The position numbers and the translations under genes were made by a program. Positions 1-6,332 of a stretch of 7,709 nt of DNA are shown piece by piece. Positions within the stretch are counted from its first letter, which is position 1; every line of letters begins with the position of its first letter. The stretch spans positions 10,182 through 17,890 of the forward strand of contig DJHY01000237.1 of NCBI GenBank assembly GCA_002433335.1. Reading direction: 5' to 3'. A model generated the notes under the pieces. It was not told the origin of the DNA, ran no database searches, and saw only the letters and a program-made list of their open reading frames with translations. Source of the stretch: Rhodospirillaceae bacterium UBA6608 (lineage in GTDB: Bacteria; Pseudomonadota; Alphaproteobacteria; Rhodospirillales_A; Casp-alpha2).

Positions 1-363
1 GCGCGACCGCGCGGGCGTTTCCCAAAACGCATAAAAAGTCTCCGGGTCGCGGCTTTCCATCTCGTCCCAGGTCGATCCCTGCCAATCGCCGAACGATTGT
101 TCGCCCAGATGTTCCTCGGCGATGGGGGCCGGGAAATCCAACCCTTCCTCGCGGATCGCCTGGGCGGTCTTATGGGTCCGGCTGAGATGACTGGTCAGCC
201 AAACCGCGTCGGCGGGCAGGGCCCCGGCCAGGGCGCGAAAGCTATCGCGGTCGGACACGTCGCAGGGCACGTCGTTGCCGCCATAGATGGTGCCGACCAC
301 GGACGGCACCGGCGCATGACGGACCCACCACCAGCGGGTGACGTTGTCGAGTTTCTTACTCAC
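1..363 (-). CDS. cobC: Histidine phosphatase, probable alpha-ribazole phosphatase (3' end cut by window)
   Basis: This is a 121-codon N-terminal part of a histidine-phosphatase (phosphoglycerate-mutase-like) protein that continues past the left edge. Near the N-terminus is WWWVRHAP, where Arg15-His16 is the phospho-acceptor motif (RHA instead of the commoner RHG). TSHLSRTHKTAQ (residues 58-69) matches the family's second Arg region, and LGEQSFGDWQG (86-96) matches the conserved Glu and FGxWxG stretch. CobC removes the phosphate from alpha-ribazole 5'-phosphate in cobalamin lower-ligand assembly. That specific role is inferred from the adjoining cobS and the divergent cobT, because the fold alone does not fix the substrate. 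The start is GTG at 363; it overlaps the cobS stop as GTGA (363-360) and has GGAG at 375-372, 8 nt upstream. The overlap indicates translational coupling with cobS. Confidence 0.83.
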   Translation of the reverse strand, partial: MSKKLDNVTRWWWVRHAPVPSVVGTIYGGNDVPCDVSDRDSFRALAGALPADAVWLTSHLSRTHKTAQAIREEGLDFPAPIAEEHLGEQSFGDWQGSTWDEMESRDPETFYAFWETPARSR

Positions 364-1175
364 AGGCTGATCTCCACCGTTGCCGCGACCAGATAGATCG
401 CGGTCTCTACAAATTGTTGTTGCGCGCCAAGGGTATCGCCGCTGTGCCCGCCGACTGCGGCATGCATGGCCCAGCAGGCGAACAACCCCGCCGCCAATCC
501 CGCCGCCGCCAGGGTCGCGATGCCCGGGCCGAACACGATCCACAACGGCGCCAGCGCCGCCAGGCCCAACACCACCGCCAAGACCGCGGCCCAGGCCGGC
601 GGGCGCCCGGCACCTTGGCCCAGGCCGTCGTTTCGCGCCGGGGTAATCAGCCGCATGGTCGGCACCATGGCCGCCCGCGACAGCGCGGCCGCGCCGATCA
701 GGACCAACGCCGCCGTGCCCGGCCCGGGCAGGGACGCCAGGGCCGTCGCCTTCAACCCCGTGGCGAACACCAGGGCCAGGACGCCGAACGCGCCGATCCG
801 CGAATCCCGCATGATCTCCAACCGCCGGGCCCGGTCCTGCGCGCCCAAGCCATCGGCGAAATCCGCCAAGCCGTCTTCGTGCAACGCCCCGGTCGTTATG
901 GCCATCACCGCCAAGGCAAGCAGGGCCGCCGCCAGGGGATGCAGGCCCGCCCCCGCCGTCACCCAAACCACAATGCCCCCCAGGCCGCCGACCAGCACCC
1001 CGGCGATGGGAAACGCCCAGCCGGCGCGGGCCAGCGCCCCCGGCGGCAGGTCGTGCTGCGCCGGGACCGGCAAGCGCGTCAGAAACGCCACCGCCAACAA
1101 GGCATCGTCCCATAGCCGCAAGGGCCAGGGGCGCGTGGTCTGTGTATCCGGGCCGGGGGATGGGTCCGTCGGCAA
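360..1175 (-). CDS. cobS: Adenosylcobinamide-GDP ribazoletransferase (cobalamin synthase)
   Basis: CobS is an inner-membrane enzyme that joins alpha-ribazole (or its phosphate) to adenosylcobinamide-GDP, the closing step of the nucleotide loop of cobalamin. Family signatures are clear: AFLTRLPVP (30-38), HEDGLADFADGLG (99-111), RDSRIGAFG (123-131) and GGHSGDTLGA near the C-terminus (242-251). Several Ala/Leu/Val-rich stretches between them suit a polytopic membrane protein. The frame stays open to an ATG at 1421, but that start would add 82 residues unlike the family and overlap divergent cobT by 119 bases. I chose TTG at 1175, which gives 271 residues (the family usually has about 250) and has a strong GAGGAG (1190-1185) 9 nt upstream. 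The exact start is inferred. The downstream gene cobC overlaps by 4 bases. Confidence 0.95.
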   Translation of the reverse strand: MPTDPSPGPDTQTTRPWPLRLWDDALLAVAFLTRLPVPAQHDLPPGALARAGWAFPIAGVLVGGLGGIVVWVTAGAGLHPLAAALLALAVMAITTGALHEDGLADFADGLGAQDRARRLEIMRDSRIGAFGVLALVFATGLKATALASLPGPGTAALVLIGAAALSRAAMVPTMRLITPARNDGLGQGAGRPPAWAAVLAVVLGLAALAPLWIVFGPGIATLAAAGLAAGLFACWAMHAAVGGHSGDTLGAQQQFVETAIYLVAATVEISL

Positions 1176-1302
1176 GTTGGATGGCTCCTCAGGCGTTTGT
1201 CGTTGATCGCGGGCGTTCGGGAAAATCCCGCCCCCCGCGTTCGAATGGGTTATATGTGACCGACCCCGCAACCGGAAACAAGACCCGCGACGGAACCCGC
1301 CC
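1176..1302. promoter_or_regulatory. Divergent cobS / cobT intergenic region
   Basis: These 127 bases lie between the chosen cobS TTG and the cobT ATG and must hold the 5' signals of both. Visible are the cobS Shine-Dalgarno (1185-1190, minus strand) and a short A/T-rich island GTTATATG (1249-1256), which could supply a -10 element toward cobT. No convincing -35 sits at the matching distance. The region is too short and lacks the conserved elements for a cobalamin riboswitch. Promoter placement is a guess; the divergent arrangement is what the sequence shows. Confidence 0.45.
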
Positions 1303-2331
1303 ATGTCCGACAGCCCGACCGACCCGACCGAATTCGACCCCACCGCCCTATTGGCGGACCTGCCCGGTCCCGATGCCGCGGCCCTGGCCGCCGTGCAGGC
1401 CCGCGAAGGGCAATTGACCAAACCCGCCGGGTCCTTGGGCCGGCTGGAAAATTTGAGCGAATGGCTGGCGACTTGGCAGGGCCGCGCCGCGCCGCGCCTG
1501 GACCGGGTGCAGGCCCTGGTCTTCGCCGGAAATCACGGCGTGGCGGCGCGGGGGGTCTCGGCCTTTCCGCCCGAAGTCACGGTGCAGATGGTCGCCAATT
1601 TTCAGGCCGGGGGCGCGGCGGTGAACCAGCTGTGCCGCACCTTCGGCGTGGACCTGGACGTGATCCCCCTGGATCTCGACCGCCCCACTGCCGACTTCAG
1701 CCAAGGCCCGGCCATGACCGAAGGCGACTTCGCCGCCGCCGTCGCCGCCGGTGCGGCCGCGGTGCCGGACGGGATCGACCTGTTGTGCCTTGGCGAAATG
1801 GGGATCGCCAATACCACCGCCGCCGCTGCGGTCTGTCTGGGGCTATACGGCGGCAGCGGGGCCGATTGGGCCGGACCCGGCACGGGATTGGACGATGCCC
1901 ATGTGCGGGCCAAGGCCCAGGTCATCGAACAGGCCGTCGCGGCGAATGCCGTCGCACCGACCGACGGGCTGGGCGTGCTGCGTGCTTTGGGCGGGCGGGA
2001 GCTGGCGGCCATGGCCGGCGCCTTGATCCAGGCACGGCGACGGCAGGTGCCGGTTCTGCTGGACGGGTTCGTCTGCGGGGCGGCGGCGGCCTGCCTACAG
2101 GTCGCGCGGGCGGACGCCCTGGGCCATTGCCAGGCGGCCCATCGTTCGGCCGAGCCGGGGCATGAGCGGCTGTTGGCGAAGCTGGGCATGGAGCCATTGC
2201 TACAGATGAACATGCGCCTGGGCGAGGCTTCGGGCGCGGTCCTGGCGGTCGGCCTGGTGCGCGGGGCGCTGGCCTGTCATTCCGAGATGGCGACTTTCGG
2301 GGATGCCGGGGTCAGCGGCAAGAACGCCTAA
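1303..2331 (+). CDS. cobT: Nicotinate-nucleotide--dimethylbenzimidazole phosphoribosyltransferase
   Basis: CobT moves the phosphoribosyl group of nicotinate mononucleotide onto 5,6-dimethylbenzimidazole, making alpha-ribazole 5'-phosphate in the cytoplasm. The 342 residues match the usual family length of about 340-356. Family landmarks run in order: LTKPAGSLGRLE (38-49), FAGNHGV (74-80), GEMGIANTTAAAA (164-176), VLLDGFVCGAAA (251-262) and MRLGEASGA (304-312). Glu308 in the last motif aligns, from memory of the Salmonella enzyme, with its catalytic Glu317. The ATG at 1303 has GGAA 7 nt upstream. It diverges from cobS, whose product uses the ribazole made here, and converges on the EAL-like gene downstream with only 16 bases between stop codons. 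No odd residues or breaks were seen. Confidence 0.97.
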   Translation: MSDSPTDPTEFDPTALLADLPGPDAAALAAVQAREGQLTKPAGSLGRLENLSEWLATWQGRAAPRLDRVQALVFAGNHGVAARGVSAFPPEVTVQMVANFQAGGAAVNQLCRTFGVDLDVIPLDLDRPTADFSQGPAMTEGDFAAAVAAGAAAVPDGIDLLCLGEMGIANTTAAAAVCLGLYGGSGADWAGPGTGLDDAHVRAKAQVIEQAVAANAVAPTDGLGVLRALGGRELAAMAGALIQARRRQVPVLLDGFVCGAAAACLQVARADALGHCQAAHRSAEPGHERLLAKLGMEPLLQMNMRLGEASGAVLAVGLVRGALACHSEMATFGDAGVSGKNA

Positions 2332-2347
2332 GGACTGAGCCTCAAAC

Positions 2348-3658
2348 TCAATCGACCATTTCTTCTTCTTCGTCGTCCGACGCGGTGCCGCGCTGAATAC
2401 GGTGTTTCAGCTTCAACAAATCGCGGCGGCGACCGTCTTCGGCGATCAGGCCTTCGACGAACCGGCCCTGGAACCGTTCGATCCCGATCGACCGGCCGAA
2501 TTCGACCGATTCCCGCGTATCGCAGCGGCATAGGATCATCCGGCCCCCGCCGCCCTGGGCGGCAATGGTGCGCAGGCGTTCCTTGACCTCATCCCCGGCG
2601 TCGGCCAGGGCAGGCGTCCAAATCAGCTTGGCCAGATCGCAGCCCAGCTTTTCCCGGTCGACCAGGAACATGGTCTGCATGTTCAACCCGTCGAGCAGCA
2701 CCCGGTATCCCCGTTCCTGCACGAATTCACGGGCGATCAGGAAGGCCGGCAAATCGGCGAAGATGTCTTCTTTCTGCAGCTCGATCACCATCGCCCCCCG
2801 GCGCGAGGCCGAGACGTTGTCGTCGAACACCTGGAAATCGTCGCTCAACAAGGTCTTCACATTGGCGTTGATCGAAATTTCGCCGGTGATGGTGATGGCG
2901 TCGGTCTTCGACAGCATGGCCAGCATGCGGCGGTCCAGGGTTTCGGTCAGGTGGTAGAACAGCCAGCGATTGGACGTGAGGTTCACGCCCGGCATCAGGG
3001 TTTCGCGCAGGTCGTTGATGGAAATGAACAGCTCCGAGAATTCCTGCTCGGGGATCAGCTTGGAATCGACCTTACAGACGAACTGCCGGCGGACGTAGTT
3101 CGACAGGTCGGCGCGGCCGAGCGCGTCTTCGACCCGGGCCAGAACCGCCGGGGTCAGGGGCTCGCCCTGTTGCTGCTTGGCGCGCAACGAGGCCCGCGCA
3201 TCCATGCGCGAGCGCACTTTGGTAACGCGCTCCTCTTCTTCCTCGGCCAGCTCGCGGGCCAGACGCAGGATGTCTTCGTATTCCGTTTCCGCGTCGTACC
3301 AGTTGGCGAAGGGTTTTTCGTGGGTCGCGAACTCGGCGATCAACGGGTCGTCCGAAAACAGGAACCGGACCTTTTGAACCACGGTTTCGACCTGGGGTCG
3401 GGCTTCGGCCTTGAAAACGAAGATCAGGTCCGAATTGCGCAACGAGAACAATTGCCCCGACATCGCGCTGATCAACGGATCGAAGCTGGAGGTCGCGGCC
3501 CGGATATGTTGTTCGCGGCGGTTGAAGGGACGCAGCTGCGACAAATGAACATGCACCACCTGGCGGCCGTCCCGGTGTTTCTCCAGGCGGCGCACATAGT
3601 CGAGGAGAAGGTTCTCCTGACTGGGCATGTTCTTTTGATTGTCGGGCGCGATCGCCAT
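2348..3658 (-). CDS. Degenerate GGDEF/EAL-like protein, second of a tandem paralogous pair
   Basis: I do not recognise a named family. The 436-residue protein is predicted soluble, with no signal peptide or membrane segment. Its C-terminal half (about 205-405) follows the EAL phosphodiesterase fold. ELFIS (209-213) sits at the EAL motif, SINAN (262-266) at the VNLS strand, VIELQ (291-295) at ELTES, VLLDG (320-324) at the DD loop, DLAKL (341-345) at LKID and RFQG (395-398) at the QG motif. Catalysis is unlikely: the second Asp of DD is Gly324 and AEGVE has become LCRCD (376-380). Residues 33-105 resemble a worn GGDEF domain, with RNSDL (74-78) at the signature. A charged linker with five consecutive Glu (139-143) joins the halves. 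The tail is acidic (DDEEEEMVD, 428-436). It is paralogous to the gene 28 bases upstream and probably co-transcribed with it. Met11 is an alternative start. Confidence 0.82.
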   Translation of the reverse strand: MAIAPDNQKNMPSQENLLLDYVRRLEKHRDGRQVVHVHLSQLRPFNRREQHIRAATSSFDPLISAMSGQLFSLRNSDLIFVFKAEARPQVETVVQKVRFLFSDDPLIAEFATHEKPFANWYDAETEYEDILRLARELAEEEEERVTKVRSRMDARASLRAKQQQGEPLTPAVLARVEDALGRADLSNYVRRQFVCKVDSKLIPEQEFSELFISINDLRETLMPGVNLTSNRWLFYHLTETLDRRMLAMLSKTDAITITGEISINANVKTLLSDDFQVFDDNVSASRRGAMVIELQKEDIFADLPAFLIAREFVQERGYRVLLDGLNMQTMFLVDREKLGCDLAKLIWTPALADAGDEVKERLRTIAAQGGGGRMILCRCDTRESVEFGRSIGIERFQGRFVEGLIAEDGRRRDLLKLKHRIQRGTASDDEEEEMVD

Positions 3659-3686
3659 GATGATACCGTTTCCGTCCCTTAAAACC

Positions 3687-5012
3687 TTACGCCTGCGGAG
3701 CCGCTTTTTTGGCCGCTGCGGGGGCCGCGCCCTGGGCCGCGGCGGCTTTCGCCCCGGCGCGTTCCTTCTTGATCCGCGCCAGACGCCCTTGCGAGCGCAC
3801 GGTGTCGATCAAGCGGTCCATCAGGAAGCCCTGGAACCGGCTGATGCCCAAGCTGAGGCCCCATTGAATGGCGAACTCTGAATCGACCCGCGACAGGATG
3901 ATCGACTTGGCACCCGCGTCGCGGATGATGCGGCGCAGTTCCTCGACCTTGCCCTGATCCTCGTCTTCGTTCTCGAATTCGCGCCCCCAGCTGATCTTGA
4001 TGAAATCGGCGCCCAGATCGGCCGGATCGAAGAACTGCATCGAGACCGGCGAAATGCCGTCGACCAGAACACGGTAGCCGTTCTGTTGCAGCATATTGCG
4101 GGCCATGGTGAAGGCATCGACGTCGGAGAAGATGTCGATCACCTGCATCTCAATCACCACGTTTTCGGCATGGCCGCCGACGGCGCGGTGGAAGTTCTGA
4201 AAATCGCGCGACAGCACGGTGCCGATATTCAGGTTCAGGCTGATCGGCTCTTCCAGCAATTCGAAATTGCGGCCCGACATGTTCTTCAGGATCGTGCGGT
4301 CCAAAGCCTCGGTCAGGTATTGAAACAACCAGGCCGACGAAAACAGGTTCACGCCCGGCGCGACCCGTTTTTTCAGATCGCCGATGGAAATGAAGATCTC
4401 GCGGAACAACACGCCGTCGGGGCCGTTGGCGCCGATATGCAGGCACAATTGTTCGCGGATCAGATCGTCGATCGGCACCCGAGGCAGGACCTGTGACAAC
4501 GCCGTCAGGTGCTGCGCCGTCAGGGGCTGACCGACGGATTTCTGCTGGGCGACGGCTTCGGCCGCTTCTCGTTTGGCGACTTCCTCGGCCTCGAGCACCA
4601 ACGAGCCCAAGACACGAACGAATATGCGGAAGTCTTCCTGTTCCGACAGATCGTACCAGGTCGACAGCCGATCCTCGCCCAGACCGGTTTCGTCGATCTG
4701 CGTCAGGGGGTCTTCGGAAAACAGGGAGCGGACTTTTTCGACCGGGATTTCCGCCTCGTTGACCGGCACATTGCGGCACAACAGGATCAAGTCCGCGTTC
4801 TTCATCTGGAACAACGTGGCTTCGAACTGGTTGATCAAGGAGTCGAAGTTGCGCGCCGCCAATCGAATGAAGTGCGGCTTGCGATTGGTGGTCTTCAGCT
4901 CGGACAGATGTAGGTGCACGGCATAGTAACCGGCCCCGCCCGCATCCATGCGGTTGAGGCGGTCCAGCAGAAGCTTTTCTTCGAGCGTATCCGGTGACGG
5001 AATCTCGGCCAT
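3687..5012 (-). CDS. Degenerate GGDEF/EAL-like protein, first of a tandem paralogous pair
   Basis: This 441-residue soluble protein is a clear paralogue of the one encoded just downstream. Shared anchors include HLHLSEL against HVHLSQL, KVRSLFSEDPL against KVRFLFSDDPL, FISIGDL against FISINDL, and PGVNL..WLF..LTE.LDR. A hand alignment from PGVNL for about 130 residues gives roughly two identities in five, with one gap. EAL-fold landmarks are EIFIS (205-209), SLNLN (258-262), VIEMQ (286-290), VLVDG (315-319), DFIKIS (336-341) and RFQG (392-395). The second Asp of DD is Gly319, and AEGVE reads LSRVD (373-377), so phosphodiesterase activity is not expected. KNADL (71-75) sits where a GGDEF signature would be. 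The C-terminus from about 414 is a basic Lys/Ala/Pro tail, unlike the acidic tail of its neighbour. ATG at 5012 has GGGAG (5021-5017) only 4 nt upstream. The role is probably regulatory, by inference. Confidence 0.82.
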   Translation of the reverse strand: MAEIPSPDTLEEKLLLDRLNRMDAGGAGYYAVHLHLSELKTTNRKPHFIRLAARNFDSLINQFEATLFQMKNADLILLCRNVPVNEAEIPVEKVRSLFSEDPLTQIDETGLGEDRLSTWYDLSEQEDFRIFVRVLGSLVLEAEEVAKREAAEAVAQQKSVGQPLTAQHLTALSQVLPRVPIDDLIREQLCLHIGANGPDGVLFREIFISIGDLKKRVAPGVNLFSSAWLFQYLTEALDRTILKNMSGRNFELLEEPISLNLNIGTVLSRDFQNFHRAVGGHAENVVIEMQVIDIFSDVDAFTMARNMLQQNGYRVLVDGISPVSMQFFDPADLGADFIKISWGREFENEDEDQGKVEELRRIIRDAGAKSIILSRVDSEFAIQWGLSLGISRFQGFLMDRLIDTVRSQGRLARIKKERAGAKAAAAQGAAPAAAKKAAPQA

Positions 5013-5108
5013 GATACTCCCACGCGCATTGCGGCCCCGTTCGGGGGCTTCGATGCCGGCTGTCCCTGCGGCTGGCCTTGGCCCGGCGGCGCCAGCTCTT
5101 CCGTTAAT

Positions 5109-5136
5109 CGACTAATCAAGGCCATGCTAAAGTCAA
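5109..5136 (-). promoter_or_regulatory. Candidate promoter for the EAL-like gene pair
   Basis: Reading the minus strand, TTGACT (5136-5131) is a good -35 match and is preceded by an A/T-rich run resembling an UP element. The -10 is poor: TAGTCG (5114-5109) at 16 nt is the best placed hexamer. Position and composition support a promoter somewhere here, but the exact boxes are uncertain. Confidence 0.22.
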
Positions 5137-5218
5137 ATCGTTAAAAAAGTCATTTCTTTTCCAGCGCTTGGCCCGCGGCGGAAATTCTCCGGCTCAATCG
5201 TTCCCGAGAGCATATCTT

Positions 5219-5256
5219 GGCCCGCTCTGGCCGCTTGACCTGAGGCCCGCTTGAGG
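5219..5256. repeat. Cluster of short GGCC(C)GCTTGA-type direct repeats upstream of uxs
   Basis: GGCCGCTTGA (5229-5238) and GGCCCGCTTGA (5244-5254) are near-identical direct copies; their shared CGCTTGA cores are 16 bases apart. A diverged copy, GGCCCGCTCTGG, precedes them (5219-5230). The 10-mer CTTGGCCCGC occurs at 5167-5176 and again at 5216-5225. Their position over the promoter candidates suits an operator, but base composition makes chance recurrence plausible. Confidence 0.35.
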
Positions 5257-5264
5257 GCCATAAG
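5235..5264 (+). promoter_or_regulatory. Candidate promoter for the uxs-gmhA-hldE operon
   Basis: TTGACC (5235-5240) and CATAAG (5259-5264) with an 18-nt spacer resemble a sigma-70 promoter. A second pair, TTGAGG (5251-5256) and CTTAAT (5274-5279) with a 17-nt spacer, lies 16 bases downstream because the CGCTTGA sequence is duplicated. TATAAG at 5290-5295 is a further isolated -10-like box. Any one of them could be the true start signal. Confidence 0.3.
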
Positions 5265-5355
5265 CGACGGTTTCTTAATACTTGCGGGCTATAAGAAATG
5301 CCGGTTCGGCGACTTATCGGCCTCGAACGCAAAAATCAGAACGGGTGACCCATTC

Positions 5356-6297
5356 ATGGCTCTTCGCAAGACCATCCTCGTCACGGGCGGGGCCGGATTT
5401 ATCGGCTCGCATCTTTGCGCGCGTCTGTTGGACACGGGTGCGGGCGTGATCTGCGTCGATAATTTCTATACCGGATCGAAGGACAACATCCTGGGCCTGA
5501 TGGATCATCCGCATTTCGAAGTGATGCGCCACGACGTGACCTTCCCGCTCTATGTCGAGGTCGACGAGATCTACAACCTGGCCTGCCCGGCATCGCCCGT
5601 GCATTACCAGTACGACCCCGTGCAGACGACCAAGACCAGCGTCCACGGCGCGATCAACATGCTCGGCCTGGCCAAGCGGGTCGGGGCGAAGATTCTTCAG
5701 GCCTCGACCTCGGAAGTCTATGGCGACCCCGAAGTTCACCCGCAGACCGAAGACTACCGGGGCCGGGTCAACCCGATCGGCCCGCGCGGCTGCTACGACG
5801 AAGGCAAGCGCTGCGCCGAAACGCTGTTTTTCGACTACCACCGGCAGCACGAGTTGAACATCCGCGTCGCCCGTATTTTCAATACCTACGGCCCGAACAT
5901 GCACCCCAACGACGGGCGCGTGGTCTCCAACTTCATCGTTCAGGCGCTAAAGGGCGAGGACCTGACCGTCTACGGCAACGGCGGGCAGACCCGGTCATTT
6001 TGTTACGTTACCGATTTGGTTGACGGTCTGATGCGTCTGATGAACGCGCCGGACGAAATCACCGGACCGATCAACCTGGGCAACCCGGGCGAGTTCACGA
6101 TCCTGGAACTGGCCGAGCTGGTGATCGAAATGACCGGTGCCAAAACGAAAATCATCAAGATGCCCCTGCCGCAGGACGATCCGACCCAGCGCTGCCCGGA
6201 CATCACCCGCGCCAAGGAGCATTTGGGTTGGAACCCGACCATTCCGCTGCGAGACGGCCTGGAACGAACCATCGATTATTTCCGAAGCATTCTCTAA
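5356..6297 (+). CDS. uxs: UDP-glucuronate decarboxylase (UDP-xylose synthase), extended SDR family
   Basis: The enzyme oxidises, decarboxylates and re-reduces UDP-glucuronate to UDP-xylose in the cytoplasm with tightly bound NAD. The 313 residues open with the Rossmann motif [10 protein letters not shown] (10-19). YNLACPASP (73-81), [14 protein letters not shown] (117-130) and [15 protein letters not shown] (138-152) closely match the UXS group, including human UXS1 from memory. Tyr147 and Lys151 form the catalytic Yxxx[21 protein letters not shown] (173-192) and [10 protein letters not shown] (211-220) complete the substrate-binding side. ATG at 5356 is chosen because it abuts the Rossmann strand and has GGGTGA 7 nt upstream; the frame is open from TTG at 5251, but those residues are unlike the family. 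It has no membrane anchor. It heads a run with gmhA (35-base gap) and hldE, suggesting surface-glycan synthesis. Confidence 0.94.
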   Translation: MALRKTILVTGGAGFIGSHLCARLLDTGAGVICVDNFYTGSKDNILGLMDHPHFEVMRHDVTFPLYVEVDEIYNLACPASPVHYQYDPVQTTKTSVHGAINMLGLAKRVGAKILQASTSEVYGDPEVHPQTEDYRGRVNPIGPRGCYDEGKRCAETLFFDYHRQHELNIRVARIFNTYGPNMHPNDGRVVSNFIVQALKGEDLTVYGNGGQTRSFCYVTDLVDGLMRLMNAPDEITGPINLGNPGEFTILELAELVIEMTGAKTKIIKMPLPQDDPTQRCPDITRAKEHLGWNPTIPLRDGLERTIDYFRSIL

Positions 6298-6332
6298 GCA
6301 ACCGGCTTGAACTCGGAAACTGGCGTAAAATC

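Larger units (their letters stand above)
5013..5355. promoter_or_regulatory. 343-base divergent intergenic region between the EAL-like pair and uxs
   Basis: No gene is supported here. A 60-codon minus-strand frame (5332-5150) shows no recognisable motif. The part near the EAL-like gene is GC-rich and includes a small hairpin (5034-5038 with 5044-5048, loop GTTCG) that would lie in its mRNA leader. The middle (about 5103-5160) is A/T-rich with TTAA and T/A runs, typical of promoter DNA. The uxs-proximal part (5167-5256) contains several copies of GGCC(C)GC followed by promoter-like hexamers. GGGTGA at 5343-5348 lies 7 nt before the uxs ATG and is its likely ribosome binding site. Confidence 0.6.

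Noticed and set aside
414..1206. Long plus-strand open frames opposite cobS
   Set aside because: They are Arg/Pro/Ala-rich shadows of the real minus-strand gene, with no domain motifs.
1176..1302. Possible cobalamin riboswitch ahead of the cob genes
   Set aside because: The 127-base gap is too short and I see no B12-box-like conserved segment or the expected stems.
1176..1421. In-frame N-terminal extension of cobS to the ATG at 1421
   Set aside because: The added 82 residues do not resemble the family, would overlap the start of divergent cobT, and an SD-preceded TTG gives a normal-length protein.
4086..4913. Plus-strand open frames opposite the first EAL-like gene
   Set aside because: They are antisense shadows; the minus-strand frame carries the conserved motifs and a paralogue next door.
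5103..5150. CtrA-type TTAA-N7-TTAA box in the A/T-rich intergenic segment
   Set aside because: TTAA occurs singly near 5104 and 5141, but no second TTAA lies at the required 7-base spacing.
5150..5332. 60-codon minus-strand open frame in the large intergenic region
   Set aside because: It has no recognisable motif and no good ribosome site, and its Arg/Ser/Pro-rich composition is typical of chance frames in GC-rich DNA. It also overlaps the promoter candidates.
5251..5355. Upstream TTG start for uxs at 5251
   Set aside because: The extra 35 residues precede the Rossmann strand without family likeness and span the candidate promoters.
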